DNA of 14,571 nucleotides from Bacteroidota bacterium. Lineage in GTDB: Bacteria; Bacteroidota; Bacteroidia; Cytophagales; Cyclobacteriaceae. Below the pieces are notes generated by a model. It was not told the DNA's origin. It saw only the letters and a list, made by a program, of their open reading frames with translations, and made no database searches. Location of the stretch: positions 1-14,571 of the forward strand of contig JAEZDW010000391.1 in assembly GCA_023417955.1 (NCBI GenBank), in the 5' to 3' direction. The position numbers and the translations under genes were made by a program. Every line of letters begins with the position of its first letter. Position 1 is the stretch's first letter. Below, piece after piece: positions 1-6,705 of the stretch.

Positions 1-1791
1 GGAAAAACGTGCCTGATCATAACTGCTAACTCCGACATCGGGCTTTTATACGGCACCTTTCATTTTCTGCGACTCCTGCAGACAGCGTCTCCGTTGCAGT
101 CATTGACAATTGCAGACTCGCCGAAAATCAAGCATCGTCTTTTAAATCACTGGGATAACCTTGACCGAACCGTAGAACGCGGTTACGCAGGATTTTCTCT
201 CTGGGATTGGCACAAACTTCCCGACTACATCGATCCAAGATATCACGATTATGCGCGCGCTAATGCTTCTATCGGGATCAACGGGACAGTCGTCACAAAC
301 GTGAACGCAAATGCATTGGTACTTACCGGTCCTTACCTCGAAAAAGTTAAGGCTCTTGCCGATGTATTCAGACCTTACGGAATTCGCGTGTACCTCACAG
401 CACGGTTTAGCGCCCCTATTGAGATTGGAAAACTTCCAACGGCGGATCCGCTTGATCCGAAGGTTCGCCTCTGGTGGCAGGAAAAGGCGAAAGAAATATA
501 CGCACTCATTCCTGATTTCGGTGGTTTCCTAGTCAAGGCCAACTCCGAAGGCCAACCCGGTCCCCAGAACTACAACCGTTCGCACGCAGATGGTGCCAAT
601 ATGCTGGCAGAAGCCGTACAACCTTTCGGCGGTATCGTGATGTGGCGAGCTTTTGTTTATGCAAACGAAGACAAAACCGATCGCGTAAAACAGGCATATA
701 ACGAATTTGTGCCCCTCGACGGCAAGTTTCTTCCTAATGTTATCGTACAGGTTAAAAACGGGCCATTGGATTTTCAACCACGGGAGCCGTTTCACCCACT
801 CTTCGGAGCTATGCCGAAAACGCCATTGATGATGGAGTTTCAGCTCACGCAGGAATACCTCGGCTTTGCAACACATCTCGTATATCTTCCAACGATGTTT
901 AAAGAAACACTGGATAGTGACACGTTTGTCAAAGGCGAAGGGTCTACTGTTCGAAAGGTGATCGACGGAACTTTGTTTAATGATACATTGACTGCAATCG
1001 CCGGCGTATCAAACATCGGGAACGACAGAAACTGGTGTGGCCATCCGTTTGCGCAGTCCAACTGGTATGCCTATGGTAGAATGGCGTGGGATCCGGACGC
1101 AGATGTTAAACAACTTGCAAATGAATGGACGTCCATGACATTCACACCAAAAGAGCGCCCGCGTTCAACCATTGTTGACATGATGATGCGATCCCGCGAA
1201 ATCACCGTGAGCTATATGACGCCACTGGGGCTTCATCACATTATGGGCTGGAGCCATCATTACGGCCCCGCACCGTGGATTGCCAACAGACAACGCGAGG
1301 ACTGGACGTCTGTCTATTATCACAAAGCAGATAGCCTTGGCATTGGGTTTGACCGGACAAAGACAGGCAGCAATGCCCTCGAACAATATCATCCGAATGT
1401 TCAGAAGATCTATGAGGATGCCAAAACCTGTCCTGATGAATACCTGCTGTGGTTTCACCATCTGCCATGGACCTTCCGCATGAAATCAGGCAAAACGTTG
1501 TGGGATGAACTTTGTTATCATTACTATTCAGGTGCTGAAGATGTTTCCGGTATGCAGAAACAATGGCAAAGTGTTAAAGATGCAATTGATCCGGATCGGT
1601 TCACACACGTCACAACTTTACTGAACATTCAGGAAAAGGAAGCGCGCTGGTGGCGAGACGCGTGCGTTCTCTACTTTCAATCGTTCTCAAAACACAAAAT
1701 TCCCGATGGGCTTGAAAAACCGGCCCATGATCTGGATTATTATCGATCACAGCATTTTCCTTACGCACCTGGCATAAGGCCGGGCTGGTAA
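1..1791 (+). CDS. aguA: GH67 alpha-glucuronidase, 3' part (5' end outside the window)
   Basis: Glycoside hydrolase family 67 removes (4-O-methyl)glucuronic acid from the non-reducing end of xylo-oligosaccharides during xylan breakdown. The frame is open from base 1, and the residues before the first possible start (TTG at 94) still match the family: LLYGTFHFLRLLQT, at codons 15-28, is the usual motif before the catalytic barrel. The TTG is therefore not the true start. The visible part has 596 codons against about 670-730 in full enzymes, so roughly 100 residues are missing, including any signal peptide. The three family catalytic carboxylates are recognisable. The acid is Glu in NSEGQPGP (bases 547-549). 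The others are Asp in NGPLDFQ (769-771) and Glu in MMEFQLTQEY (835-837). The C-terminal helical domain looks intact and the stop is TAA. No xylanase or transporter is visible nearby, so cellular location and operon membership cannot be judged. Confidence 0.95.
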   Translation, partial: GKTCLIITANSDIGLLYGTFHFLRLLQTASPLQSLTIADSPKIKHRLLNHWDNLDRTVERGYAGFSLWDWHKLPDYIDPRYHDYARANASIGINGTVVTNVNANALVLTGPYLEKVKALADVFRPYGIRVYLTARFSAPIEIGKLPTADPLDPKVRLWWQEKAKEIYALIPDFGGFLVKANSEGQPGPQNYNRSHADGANMLAEAVQPFGGIVMWRAFVYANEDKTDRVKQAYNEFVPLDGKFLPNVIVQVKNGPLDFQPREPFHPLFGAMPKTPLMMEFQLTQEYLGFATHLVYLPTMFKETLDSDTFVKGEGSTVRKVIDGTLFNDTLTAIAGVSNIGNDRNWCGHPFAQSNWYAYGRMAWDPDADVKQLANEWTSMTFTPKERPRSTIVDMMMRSREITVSYMTPLGLHHIMGWSHHYGPAPWIANRQREDWTSVYYHKADSLGIGFDRTKTGSNALEQYHPNVQKIYEDAKTCPDEYLLWFHHLPWTFRMKSGKTLWDELCYHYYSGAEDVSGMQKQWQSVKDAIDPDRFTHVTTLLNIQEKEARWWRDACVLYFQSFSKHKIPDGLEKPAHDLDYYRSQHFPYAPGIRPGW

Positions 1792-1860
1792 ATCAGGATA
1801 TTTCTTTCGATTCACACTTTTTGTGTAGAATTTAATACTTCAATCGCGACAGAATTGTCA

Positions 1861-1891
1861 TTGGCCTAAGGTCGGTGGCTTGGTATATTTT
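1861..1891 (+). promoter_or_regulatory. Candidate Bacteroidota-type promoter of the treS-mak gene
   Basis: TTG at 1861-1863 is followed after 20 bp by TATATTTT at 1884-1891. This matches seven of eight positions of the Bacteroidota -7 element TAnnTTTG at acceptable spacing. It would start a transcript near 1897, giving a leader of about 40 nt before the ATG at 1937. No SD sits at a useful distance: AAGGAG at 1903-1908 is about 28 nt upstream of the start. The call rests on motif resemblance alone. Confidence 0.4.
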
Positions 1892-1936
1892 TTTAGGTTT
1901 TGAAGGAGCCCGCGAGTTCTCACAAAAAGTTAATCT

Positions 1937-4900
1937 ATGTCCCAGTCCCATCAGACACTTGACGATCAACTGCATTGGTATAAAGATGCCGTTATCTATG
2001 AACTTCATATAAAAGCATTTCGAGACGGAAACGGTGATGGTATCGGCGACTTCAAGGGTCTCCTTGAAAAACTCGATTACCTGAAGGATCTCGGTGTGAC
2101 AGCAATTTGGCTTCTTCCCTTTTATCCTTCACCACTGCGTGATGATGGTTACGATATCTCTGATTACTACTCAATCAATCCGGCGTATGGAGACCTCCGT
2201 CAGTTTCAGCAATTACTAAAAGAAGCTCACGCGAGAAACCTGAAGATCATCACTGAACTAGTCATCAATCACACCTCCGATCAACATCCATGGTTTCAAC
2301 GCGCACGCAGATCACCAAAAGGTTCTCCTGAGCGGAATTACTATGTTTGGACGGATGATCCGACTAAGTACAAGGATGTCCGAATAATTTTTCAGGATTT
2401 TGAAAGTTCAAACTGGACTTGGGATCCGGTCGCAGGTCAGTATTACTGGCATCGTTTCTTTCATCATCAGCCCGATCTCAATTACGATAATCCGGTTGTT
2501 CAGCAGGAAGTTTTTGAGATTCTCAACTTCTGGTGCAGAATGGGAGTTGACGGTTTCAGGCTGGATGCCGTCCCCTACTTATTTGAACGCGAAGGGACAA
2601 ATGGTGAAAACCTTCCTGAGACGCATGCTTTTCTGAAAAAACTTCGCAAGCATATCGATGATAATTTTCCGGGCACATTACTACTCGCAGAAGCAAACAT
2701 GTGGCCTGAAGATTCCGCCGCATACTTTGGAGACGGTGACGAATGCCACATGAATTACCACTTCCCGGTTATGCCGCGAATGTTCATGGCGTTGCAGACC
2801 GAAGATCGCTATCCTATAACCGATATATTCGATCAAACCCCTGAAATACCGGAAACCTGCCAATGGGCGATTTTCCTCCGTAACCATGACGAATTAACTC
2901 TCGAAATGGTGACTGATGAGGAACGCGACTACATGTATAAGGTTTACGTTAAAGATCCTAAAGCACGTATCAACCTCGGCATCCGCCATCGGCTTGCACC
3001 GTTGATGGGAAACAACCGGAAAAAAATTCAGCTGCTCAATTACCTTCTATTCTCCCTCCCCGGGACCCCGGTAATTTACTATGGAGATGAGATTGGAATG
3101 GGTGACAACTTTTACCTTGGTGATCGCGATGGCGTACGGACTCCCATGCAATGGAGTGCTGATCGGAACGCAGGCTTCTCATCGACAAACCCGCAGCGAT
3201 TGTATTTGCCGGTGATACTTGACCCGGAGTATCATTATGAGTCGCTCAACGTTGAACTGCAGTCTCAGAGTACGTCTTCACTACTCTGGTGGATGAAGCG
3301 GATTATCAACAAGCGTAAACACTACAAGGCCCTGAGTCGGGGTGACATGCAATTCATTCACTCCGAAAATCCGAAAATATTGGCGTTCACACGTACGTAT
3401 GAAGATGAAACGCTTCTTGTTATCGTCAACCTTTCGCGATATACACAGCCAGCCGAAATAGACATTGAAAAATTCCACGGTTACATCCCTGTTGAAGTAT
3501 TCAGTCGCAATAAATTCCCCACTGTCAAGGAAGGTACGCCTTACTTCTTCACATTAGGTGCCCACGACTGCCTTTGGTTCGTCCTTGAAAAAGCACAACA
3601 CCGCGTTGACCATGAGCGCAAGCTTCCTGAGATCAGCCTATCCGCATGGAACGAACTTCTTGACAAACCAGTCCTTGAGATGCTGGAACGAAAAGTATTG
3701 GAAGACTATTTCCAGCGCATGCGCTGGTTCGGCGGCAAAGGAAGAAACATTGAAGATATCCGGATCACGGATCACCTGATCTTGAACGAAACGGAATTTT
3801 CTCCTATAATTTTCCTCATAGAAGTGAGGTACGACAGTGGGTTGCCGGAGACTTATCAGCTTCCTGTTTCGTTTGGTTCGGATACGTTTCAGCAGAAGCT
3901 CATTGACACGTGCCCCCAATCCGTCATCGCGCGCCTTCAGGTTGGCGAAATAGACGGAATTCTTTACGATGGCATTTACGGACTTGAATTACAGGAAGAA
4001 CTTCTTTTGAAGATGGCCCGTCACGATACGACTATCCGCGAAGATTCGGAAATCGTGTTCTACGGTAATGACTTGTTATCAGACCACGTAAGTCGACAGG
4101 ATCGTATTCGCCCTCGAGTATTGGGTGGCGAACAAAGTAACACGAGCATCATTTACGACAACAAATTTTTCCTGAAACTGTTTCGCAAAGTAGATCAGGC
4201 AATCAATCCGGATCTTGAATTAACACGCTTCCTCTCTGAGCAAGCCAAATTTGCAAACATCCCGGCATTCGCTGGTGCAATTGAATGGCATTTTGGCAAA
4301 GAGCCCATCGTTCTCGGGCTCCTGCAGGAATTGGTCGAAGCAAGTGGCGATGCGTGGAATTACATGTTGGAAAGACTAGACACGTTCAACGAGAACATTC
4401 TTGCACAACCAGAAATCATCAAACCTTCAACGAGCCGTGGAACAATCATCGACCCGATTGAATATGAAAAAATTCCGGAGAGTATGAAGCACCACCTCGA
4501 AGCACCCGTCGCTGAACAGGCATTCCTTCTGGGTGTACGTACAGCCGAGATGCACAAGTTGCTTGCGACCGGAACGGCTCCGGAGTTCGCACCAGAACCC
4601 TACTCACTGCATTATCAGCGATCGCTATATGCAGGTCTTCAATCACTGGTAAGAAGTACATTTCAAAGTCAGGCGCGTAACATGCATAAACTGAGTGACG
4701 AAGTTCGTGAGGATGCACAATATGTTATGGATCGCAAAGATGACATTCTTAACGTATTCAAAAGGATATATCATCATAAGATTGACGTCGTTAAGATTCG
4801 GATTCACGGCGACTACCACCTGGGACAGGTGCTTTACACCGGAAAGGATTTCGTGATTACTGACTTTGAAGGCGAGCCCGCCCGAAGCTTTAGTGAGCGC

Positions 4901-5281
4901 AGACTGAAACGTTCGGCGCTACGTGATGTCGCCGGAATGATTCGTTCATTCCACTATGCCGCATATGGCAGCCTCTTTCTCGATAACCAGATTCGAAAGG
5001 AAGATTATCCTCGACTCATGCCTTTTGTTGACCAGTGGTACCATTACATGAGCGGGTTCTTCATGTCAGCGTACATCGATACTGTGAAAGGAAGTGCGTT
5101 CATTCCCCGCGAAAAGAGCGACCTTGAAATACTTATGACCACCTTTCTTCTGGAAAAAGCAGTTTATGAACTGAATTATGAGCTAAATAATCGTCCCGAC
5201 TGGGTGATAATCCCGCTTCGTGGAATCAAGGACATACTGGCTGGCGTCGGGACACCTGTCAATGATCGCGTTACTGTATAG
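1937..5281 (+). CDS. treS: Trehalose synthase-maltokinase fusion (TreS-Mak)
   Basis: This 1114-residue bifunctional enzyme combines TreS, which interconverts trehalose and maltose, with maltokinase, which makes maltose 1-phosphate from maltose and ATP. In known organisms that product feeds GlgE for alpha-glucan synthesis. The GH13 part covers about residues 10-550. It shows ELVINHTS near residue 110, the nucleophile Asp210 in GFRLDAVPYL, the acid Glu252 in LLAEANMWPED, and Asp318 in RNHDELTLE. The GH13 C-terminal sheet follows at about 480-550. The maltokinase part begins near residue 590 with RMRWFGGKGR. It has the kinase-like catalytic loop HGDYHLGQ (957-964, Asp959) and the metal-binding DFEGEP (976-981). 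Length and domain order are normal for the fused form. The ATG at 1937 lies just before WYKDAVIYELHIKAF, so the start is secure. No glgE or glgB is in the window. A cytoplasmic role in osmoprotectant or glycogen turnover is inferred. Confidence 0.96.
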   Translation: MSQSHQTLDDQLHWYKDAVIYELHIKAFRDGNGDGIGDFKGLLEKLDYLKDLGVTAIWLLPFYPSPLRDDGYDISDYYSINPAYGDLRQFQQLLKEAHARNLKIITELVINHTSDQHPWFQRARRSPKGSPERNYYVWTDDPTKYKDVRIIFQDFESSNWTWDPVAGQYYWHRFFHHQPDLNYDNPVVQQEVFEILNFWCRMGVDGFRLDAVPYLFEREGTNGENLPETHAFLKKLRKHIDDNFPGTLLLAEANMWPEDSAAYFGDGDECHMNYHFPVMPRMFMALQTEDRYPITDIFDQTPEIPETCQWAIFLRNHDELTLEMVTDEERDYMYKVYVKDPKARINLGIRHRLAPLMGNNRKKIQLLNYLLFSLPGTPVIYYGDEIGMGDNFYLGDRDGVRTPMQWSADRNAGFSSTNPQRLYLPVILDPEYHYESLNVELQSQSTSSLLWWMKRIINKRKHYKALSRGDMQFIHSENPKILAFTRTYEDETLLVIVNLSRYTQPAEIDIEKFHGYIPVEVFSRNKFPTVKEGTPYFFTLGAHDCLWFVLEKAQHRVDHERKLPEISLSAWNELLDKPVLEMLERKVLEDYFQRMRWFGGKGRNIEDIRITDHLILNETEFSPIIFLIEVRYDSGLPETYQLPVSFGSDTFQQKLIDTCPQSVIARLQVGEIDGILYDGIYGLELQEELLLKMARHDTTIREDSEIVFYGNDLLSDHVSRQDRIRPRVLGGEQSNTSIIYDNKFFLKLFRKVDQAINPDLELTRFLSEQAKFANIPAFAGAIEWHFGKEPIVLGLLQELVEASGDAWNYMLERLDTFNENILAQPEIIKPSTSRGTIIDPIEYEKIPESMKHHLEAPVAEQAFLLGVRTAEMHKLLATGTAPEFAPEPYSLHYQRSLYAGLQSLVRSTFQSQARNMHKLSDEVREDAQYVMDRKDDILNVFKRIYHHKIDVVKIRIHGDYHLGQVLYTGKDFVITDFEGEPARSFSERRLKRSALRDVAGMIRSFHYAAYGSLFLDNQIRKEDYPRLMPFVDQWYHYMSGFFMSAYIDTVKGSAFIPREKSDLEILMTTFLLEKAVYELNYELNNRPDWVIIPLRGIKDILAGVGTPVNDRVTV

Positions 5282-5294
5282 TCAAATCCGCCTC

Positions 5295-5325
5295 AAAAAA
5301 AAGTCCGATGGAAAATCCATCGGAC
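5295..5325 (-). terminator. Intrinsic terminator on the minus strand
   Basis: A perfect 10-bp stem, GTCCGATGGA (5303-5312) with TCCATCGGAC (5316-5325), has a three-base loop. On the plus strand it is preceded by eight A residues (5295-5302), so on the minus strand the stem is followed by eight U residues, the classical Rho-independent form. On the plus strand no U-run follows, so it is at best a weak terminator for treS-mak. Its polarity implies a minus-strand transcript arriving from higher coordinates. The mini-gene at 5388-5450 is the obvious source. Confidence 0.8.
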
Positions 5326-5387
5326 AAATCCTCATTGAATTTTATCAAATTTTCAAAAACTTTCACAAGGCCAAACTAACCAGTTTA

Positions 5388-5450
5388 TCAGGAACCTGTG
5401 AATGTGTTTCGGATGAAAATGGTTGATAAAACTTTACTGGGATTAGACAT
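5388..5450 (-). CDS. Candidate 20-residue small protein with a perfect Shine-Dalgarno
   Basis: Reading leftward, ATG at 5450 opens a 20-codon frame, MSNPSKVLSTIFIRNTFTGS, ending in tandem stops TGA TAA. Upstream lies AGAAAGGAGGT (complement of 5454-5464), an 11-nt match to the complement of the usual 16S rRNA 3' tail, with four bases between GGAGG and ATG. Other genes here have little or no SD, so this site stands out. About 60 bases after the stop is the strong minus-strand terminator at 5295-5325. A weak promoter-like pair lies upstream on this strand: TTG at 5502-5500, then after 17 bp TGCTTTTG at 5482-5475. The peptide resembles no family I know and has no clear signal or membrane segment. 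It could be a real small protein, a leader peptide, or an RNA whose SD matters by itself. The sequence elements are seen; translation is inferred. Confidence 0.5.
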   Translation of the reverse strand: MSNPSKVLSTIFIRNTFTGS

Positions 5451-5574
5451 GGTACCTCCTTTCTTTAGGTTGAACAAAAGCAACAGCAAACTTGAAATTC
5501 AACCATCCTGTTACTGATAACGACCGCTATCGCAGGTAAAACGCGCGCGTTATAAAAAACGTTTGCACGACATG

Positions 5575-5634
5575 ACGAAAATGATCTTGCCACGGTGACA
5601 CCGGACGCCGATTTACACAGAAAGATCATTTCGT
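5575..5634. repeat. Long imperfect inverted repeat enclosing the palindrome CGGTGACACCG
   Basis: CGAAAATGATCTT (5576-5588) and AAGATCATTTCG (5622-5633) pair over 12 bp with one bulged A, and A5575 with T5634 extends the stem. Inside is the 11-bp perfect palindrome CGGTGACACCG (5593-5603). As RNA this would be a long-stem structure with a 33-nt loop. As DNA the palindrome could be an operator. There is no U-run after it, so it is not an obvious terminator. Confidence 0.45.
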
Positions 5635-5752
5635 TTCCAAAGTATAGTCATTGGAGGAGTGACGAGACTTATTCACCTTTACATACATTTCATTCCTCGC
5701 GAGATCGTCGGCGAAGACGTCGAAAAACCTCTCTGGTTTGCTTTAATCTGAA

Positions 5753-5779
5753 GAAAGTCGCCTCCTCCGGGCGACTTTC
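5753..5779. other. Perfect 10-bp hairpin with a TCCTCCG loop
   Basis: GAAAGTCGCC (5753-5762) pairs perfectly with GGCGACTTTC (5770-5779) around the seven-base loop TCCTCCG. On the plus strand the loop exposes CCUCC, an anti-SD-like motif. On the minus strand it exposes GGAGG. No T-run follows on either side beyond a weak CTTTCTTC on the minus strand, so a simple terminator is not the best explanation. No protein gene surrounds it. Confidence 0.5.
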
Positions 5780-5906
5780 CGATTGCGATAAAAGTCTCCG
5801 ACCACTTTGATCGTTGTCATTTATAGCCGTCCAGTCTCCTCCTACTTTCGTCTCGGTAAAAATTAAGAGTTCCAGGTATCAGGCAAGCATAACACAAAGA
5901 ACAAAC

Positions 5907-5932
5907 AAGGGGCAGTCAGACGGGCCGCCCTT
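5907..5932 (+). terminator. Weak terminator-like hairpin
   Basis: AAGGG (5907-5911) can pair with CCCTT (5928-5932), followed by CTTTCC. The lower stem is only five pairs, the loop is GC-rich and can pair in other ways, and the T-run is interrupted. It might end a plus-strand transcript that begins upstream and includes the hairpin at 5753-5779. Confidence 0.25.
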
Positions 5933-5959
5933 CTTTCCATTACAGCATACAAACTGGTC

Positions 5960-5989
5960 TTGATGCCCGGAACTTTTGATATACTTTTC
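5960..5989 (+). promoter_or_regulatory. Candidate Bacteroidota-type promoter for a short RNA or leader
   Basis: TTG at 5960-5962 is followed after exactly 19 bp by TACTTTTC at 5982-5989, seven of eight matches to TAnnTTTG. The predicted start is near 5995, only about 45 nt before the terminator stem at 6040. The pair fits the spacing expected for the Bacteroidota primary sigma factor. This rests on motif match only. Confidence 0.4.
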
Positions 5990-5994
5990 ATAAA

Positions 5995-6069
5995 CAAGCA
6001 ATTCGGTGCCATACGCAGAAGGATGGATGGTACTGACTCAAAAAGCGGAACTCAAATTCCGCTTTTTTT
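5995..6069 (+). ncRNA. Candidate ~75-nt small RNA or attenuated leader
   Basis: The region between the promoter-like pair at 5960-5989 and the terminator at 6040-6069 can fold into two hairpins. The first pairs GGTGCCAT (from about 6005) with ATGGTACT (to about 6034), with two G-U pairs. The second is the terminator. It could be an independent small RNA, or the leader of the membrane protein gene at 6169, with the terminator acting as an attenuator. A start at ATG 6027, four bases after AGAAGG, would give a 28-codon frame reading through the terminator, so peptide-based attenuation is also possible. No known RNA family is recognised. Confidence 0.3.
6040..6069 (+). terminator. Intrinsic terminator
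   Basis: AAAAAGCGGAA (6040-6050) and TTCCGCTTTTT (6057-6067) form a perfect 11-bp stem with a six-base loop. The T-tract (6063-6069) runs through and past the 3' arm. A-rich on one side and T-rich on the other, it could work in both directions. On the plus strand no protein-coding gene lies directly upstream, so it points to a short untranslated transcript. Confidence 0.8.
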
Positions 6070-6168
6070 GTGATAAAGATCATGTTCATTCCTGCAATAC
6101 GTCTGCTCCGTGATAGCAGCGCAGGTGCGGCGATTTCGTTTAAAACATTAGAAATCTCTGCGACTGCC

Positions 6169-6615
6169 ATGAATACATCACTTCACTCAAGACTCATCCG
6201 CTACAAACTGGCCTGGCTGGCGCTCCCATTCATAGCGATCTTCAACGGCGTACTTCGCGACCTCACCTACAGTCATGTATTCGGCGAACAGATGGCTCAC
6301 CAGATTTCTACAATACTCCTTATTGCAATCATAGTAGCATTTGTCATACTACTTAATGAACGAATCCGGCTTGAGAGTACTTCAGCGGCGTGGGCAGTCG
6401 GGTTTACATGGATGGTCCTGACCGTTTTGTTTGAATTAATCCTTACCCTGCTTACCGGCGGCACCCTGACAGACAACCTCAACCAATACAATATTGGCAG
6501 AGGAAATTTGTGGATATTGGTGGTCATCACCGTTTGTACCGCACCCGTTGTGTTAAGGCGACTCCCTGCCTCACGACCTAACGGGAATCCTGATAAATAT
6601 CATAGGGTGCTGTGA
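6169..6615 (+). CDS. Small conserved membrane protein of unknown function
   Basis: The product has 148 residues with four predicted membrane helices at about 12-28, 46-63, 73-95 and 112-128. Polar motifs lie between them: NGVLRD after helix 1, a GEQMAHQIST segment before helix 2, FEL in helix 3 and YNIGRGNLW before helix 4. From memory, similar small proteins with the pattern N-G-x-L-R-D, AHQxST and GRxW occur in diverse bacteria without assigned function; this could not be checked here. The frame also allows GTG at 6070 and ATG at 6082, but the extra residues are unlike the family and would begin in or beside the terminator, so ATG 6169 (MNTSLHSRL) is preferred. No SD is visible. The nearest upstream element is the promoter/terminator module at 5960-6069, and the next gene begins 90 bp downstream. 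Function cannot be inferred from context. Confidence 0.8.
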   Translation: MNTSLHSRLIRYKLAWLALPFIAIFNGVLRDLTYSHVFGEQMAHQISTILLIAIIVAFVILLNERIRLESTSAAWAVGFTWMVLTVLFELILTLLTGGTLTDNLNQYNIGRGNLWILVVITVCTAPVVLRRLPASRPNGNPDKYHRVL

Positions 6616-6671
6616 GTTACCTCATAACCAGCGAGTAAGCCGCCCACTATCTTGTCTCGCAAGGAGACCAG

Positions 6672-6701
6672 ATGAAAACCACCGTTTTCCGAACTGGATA
6701 A
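6672..6701 (+). other. Nine-codon leader ORF upstream of the Crp-type regulator
   Basis: ATG at 6672 follows AAGGAG (6661-6666) with five bases between, a good SD, and encodes MKTTVFRTG ending in TAA at 6699-6701. The regulator ATG at 6706 comes four bases after this stop and has no SD of its own. The SD overlaps a possible small hairpin, GTCTC with GAGAC around GCAAG at about 6654-6668. The arrangement suggests translation of the regulator by reinitiation or coupling. Alternatively the SD may simply attract ribosomes locally. Confidence 0.4.
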
Positions 6702-6705
6702 AACT

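Larger units (their letters stand above)
5282..6168. other. Long region without a conventional protein gene
   Basis: About 890 bp separate treS-mak from the next conventional gene. The region contains the minus-strand mini-gene and its terminator, an inverted repeat with an inner palindrome, a CCTCC-loop hairpin, a weak hairpin, and a promoter/hairpin/terminator module. I found no tRNA, no rRNA fragment, no transposase remnant and no direct-repeat array. A 71-codon frame at 5595-5810 has a low-complexity arginine run and no plausible start signal. The stretches 5640-5750 and 5780-5905 hold nothing I can assign. Confidence 0.6.

Noticed and set aside
94..96. TTG at 94 as start of the GH67 gene
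   Set aside because: The frame is open from base 1 and the upstream residues match the family (LLYGTFHFLRLLQT), so this is an internal Leu codon.
529..876. Minus-strand open frames inside GH67 and similar frames inside treS-mak, trkH and ktrA
   Set aside because: They lie opposite well-supported genes with conserved catalytic motifs and show no family resemblance.
1805..1830. Possible terminator after the GH67 gene (ACAC/GTGT around TTTTT)
   Set aside because: The stem is only four base pairs and no T-run follows.
5454..5464. 16S rRNA 3'-end fragment on the plus strand (ACCTCCTTTCT)
   Set aside because: The match to 16S ends at 11 bases and the flanks do not continue into rRNA, so it is better read as an SD for the minus-strand frame.
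5595..5810. 71-codon frame on the plus strand
   Set aside because: It starts at GTG, has no SD, contains a run of arginines and overlaps the CCTCC-loop hairpin. It looks like chance coding in a non-coding region.
5742..5819. 25-codon basic frame on the minus strand starting at an ATG near 5819
   Set aside because: The GGAGG upstream is about 16-18 bases away, too far for an SD, and no terminator follows. It reads through the hairpin at 5753-5779. Not enough to call a gene.
6070..6168. GTG 6070 or ATG 6082 as start of the small membrane protein
   Set aside because: GTG lies at the edge of the terminator T-tract, and the added residues are unlike the membrane family. ATG 6169 gives the normal form.
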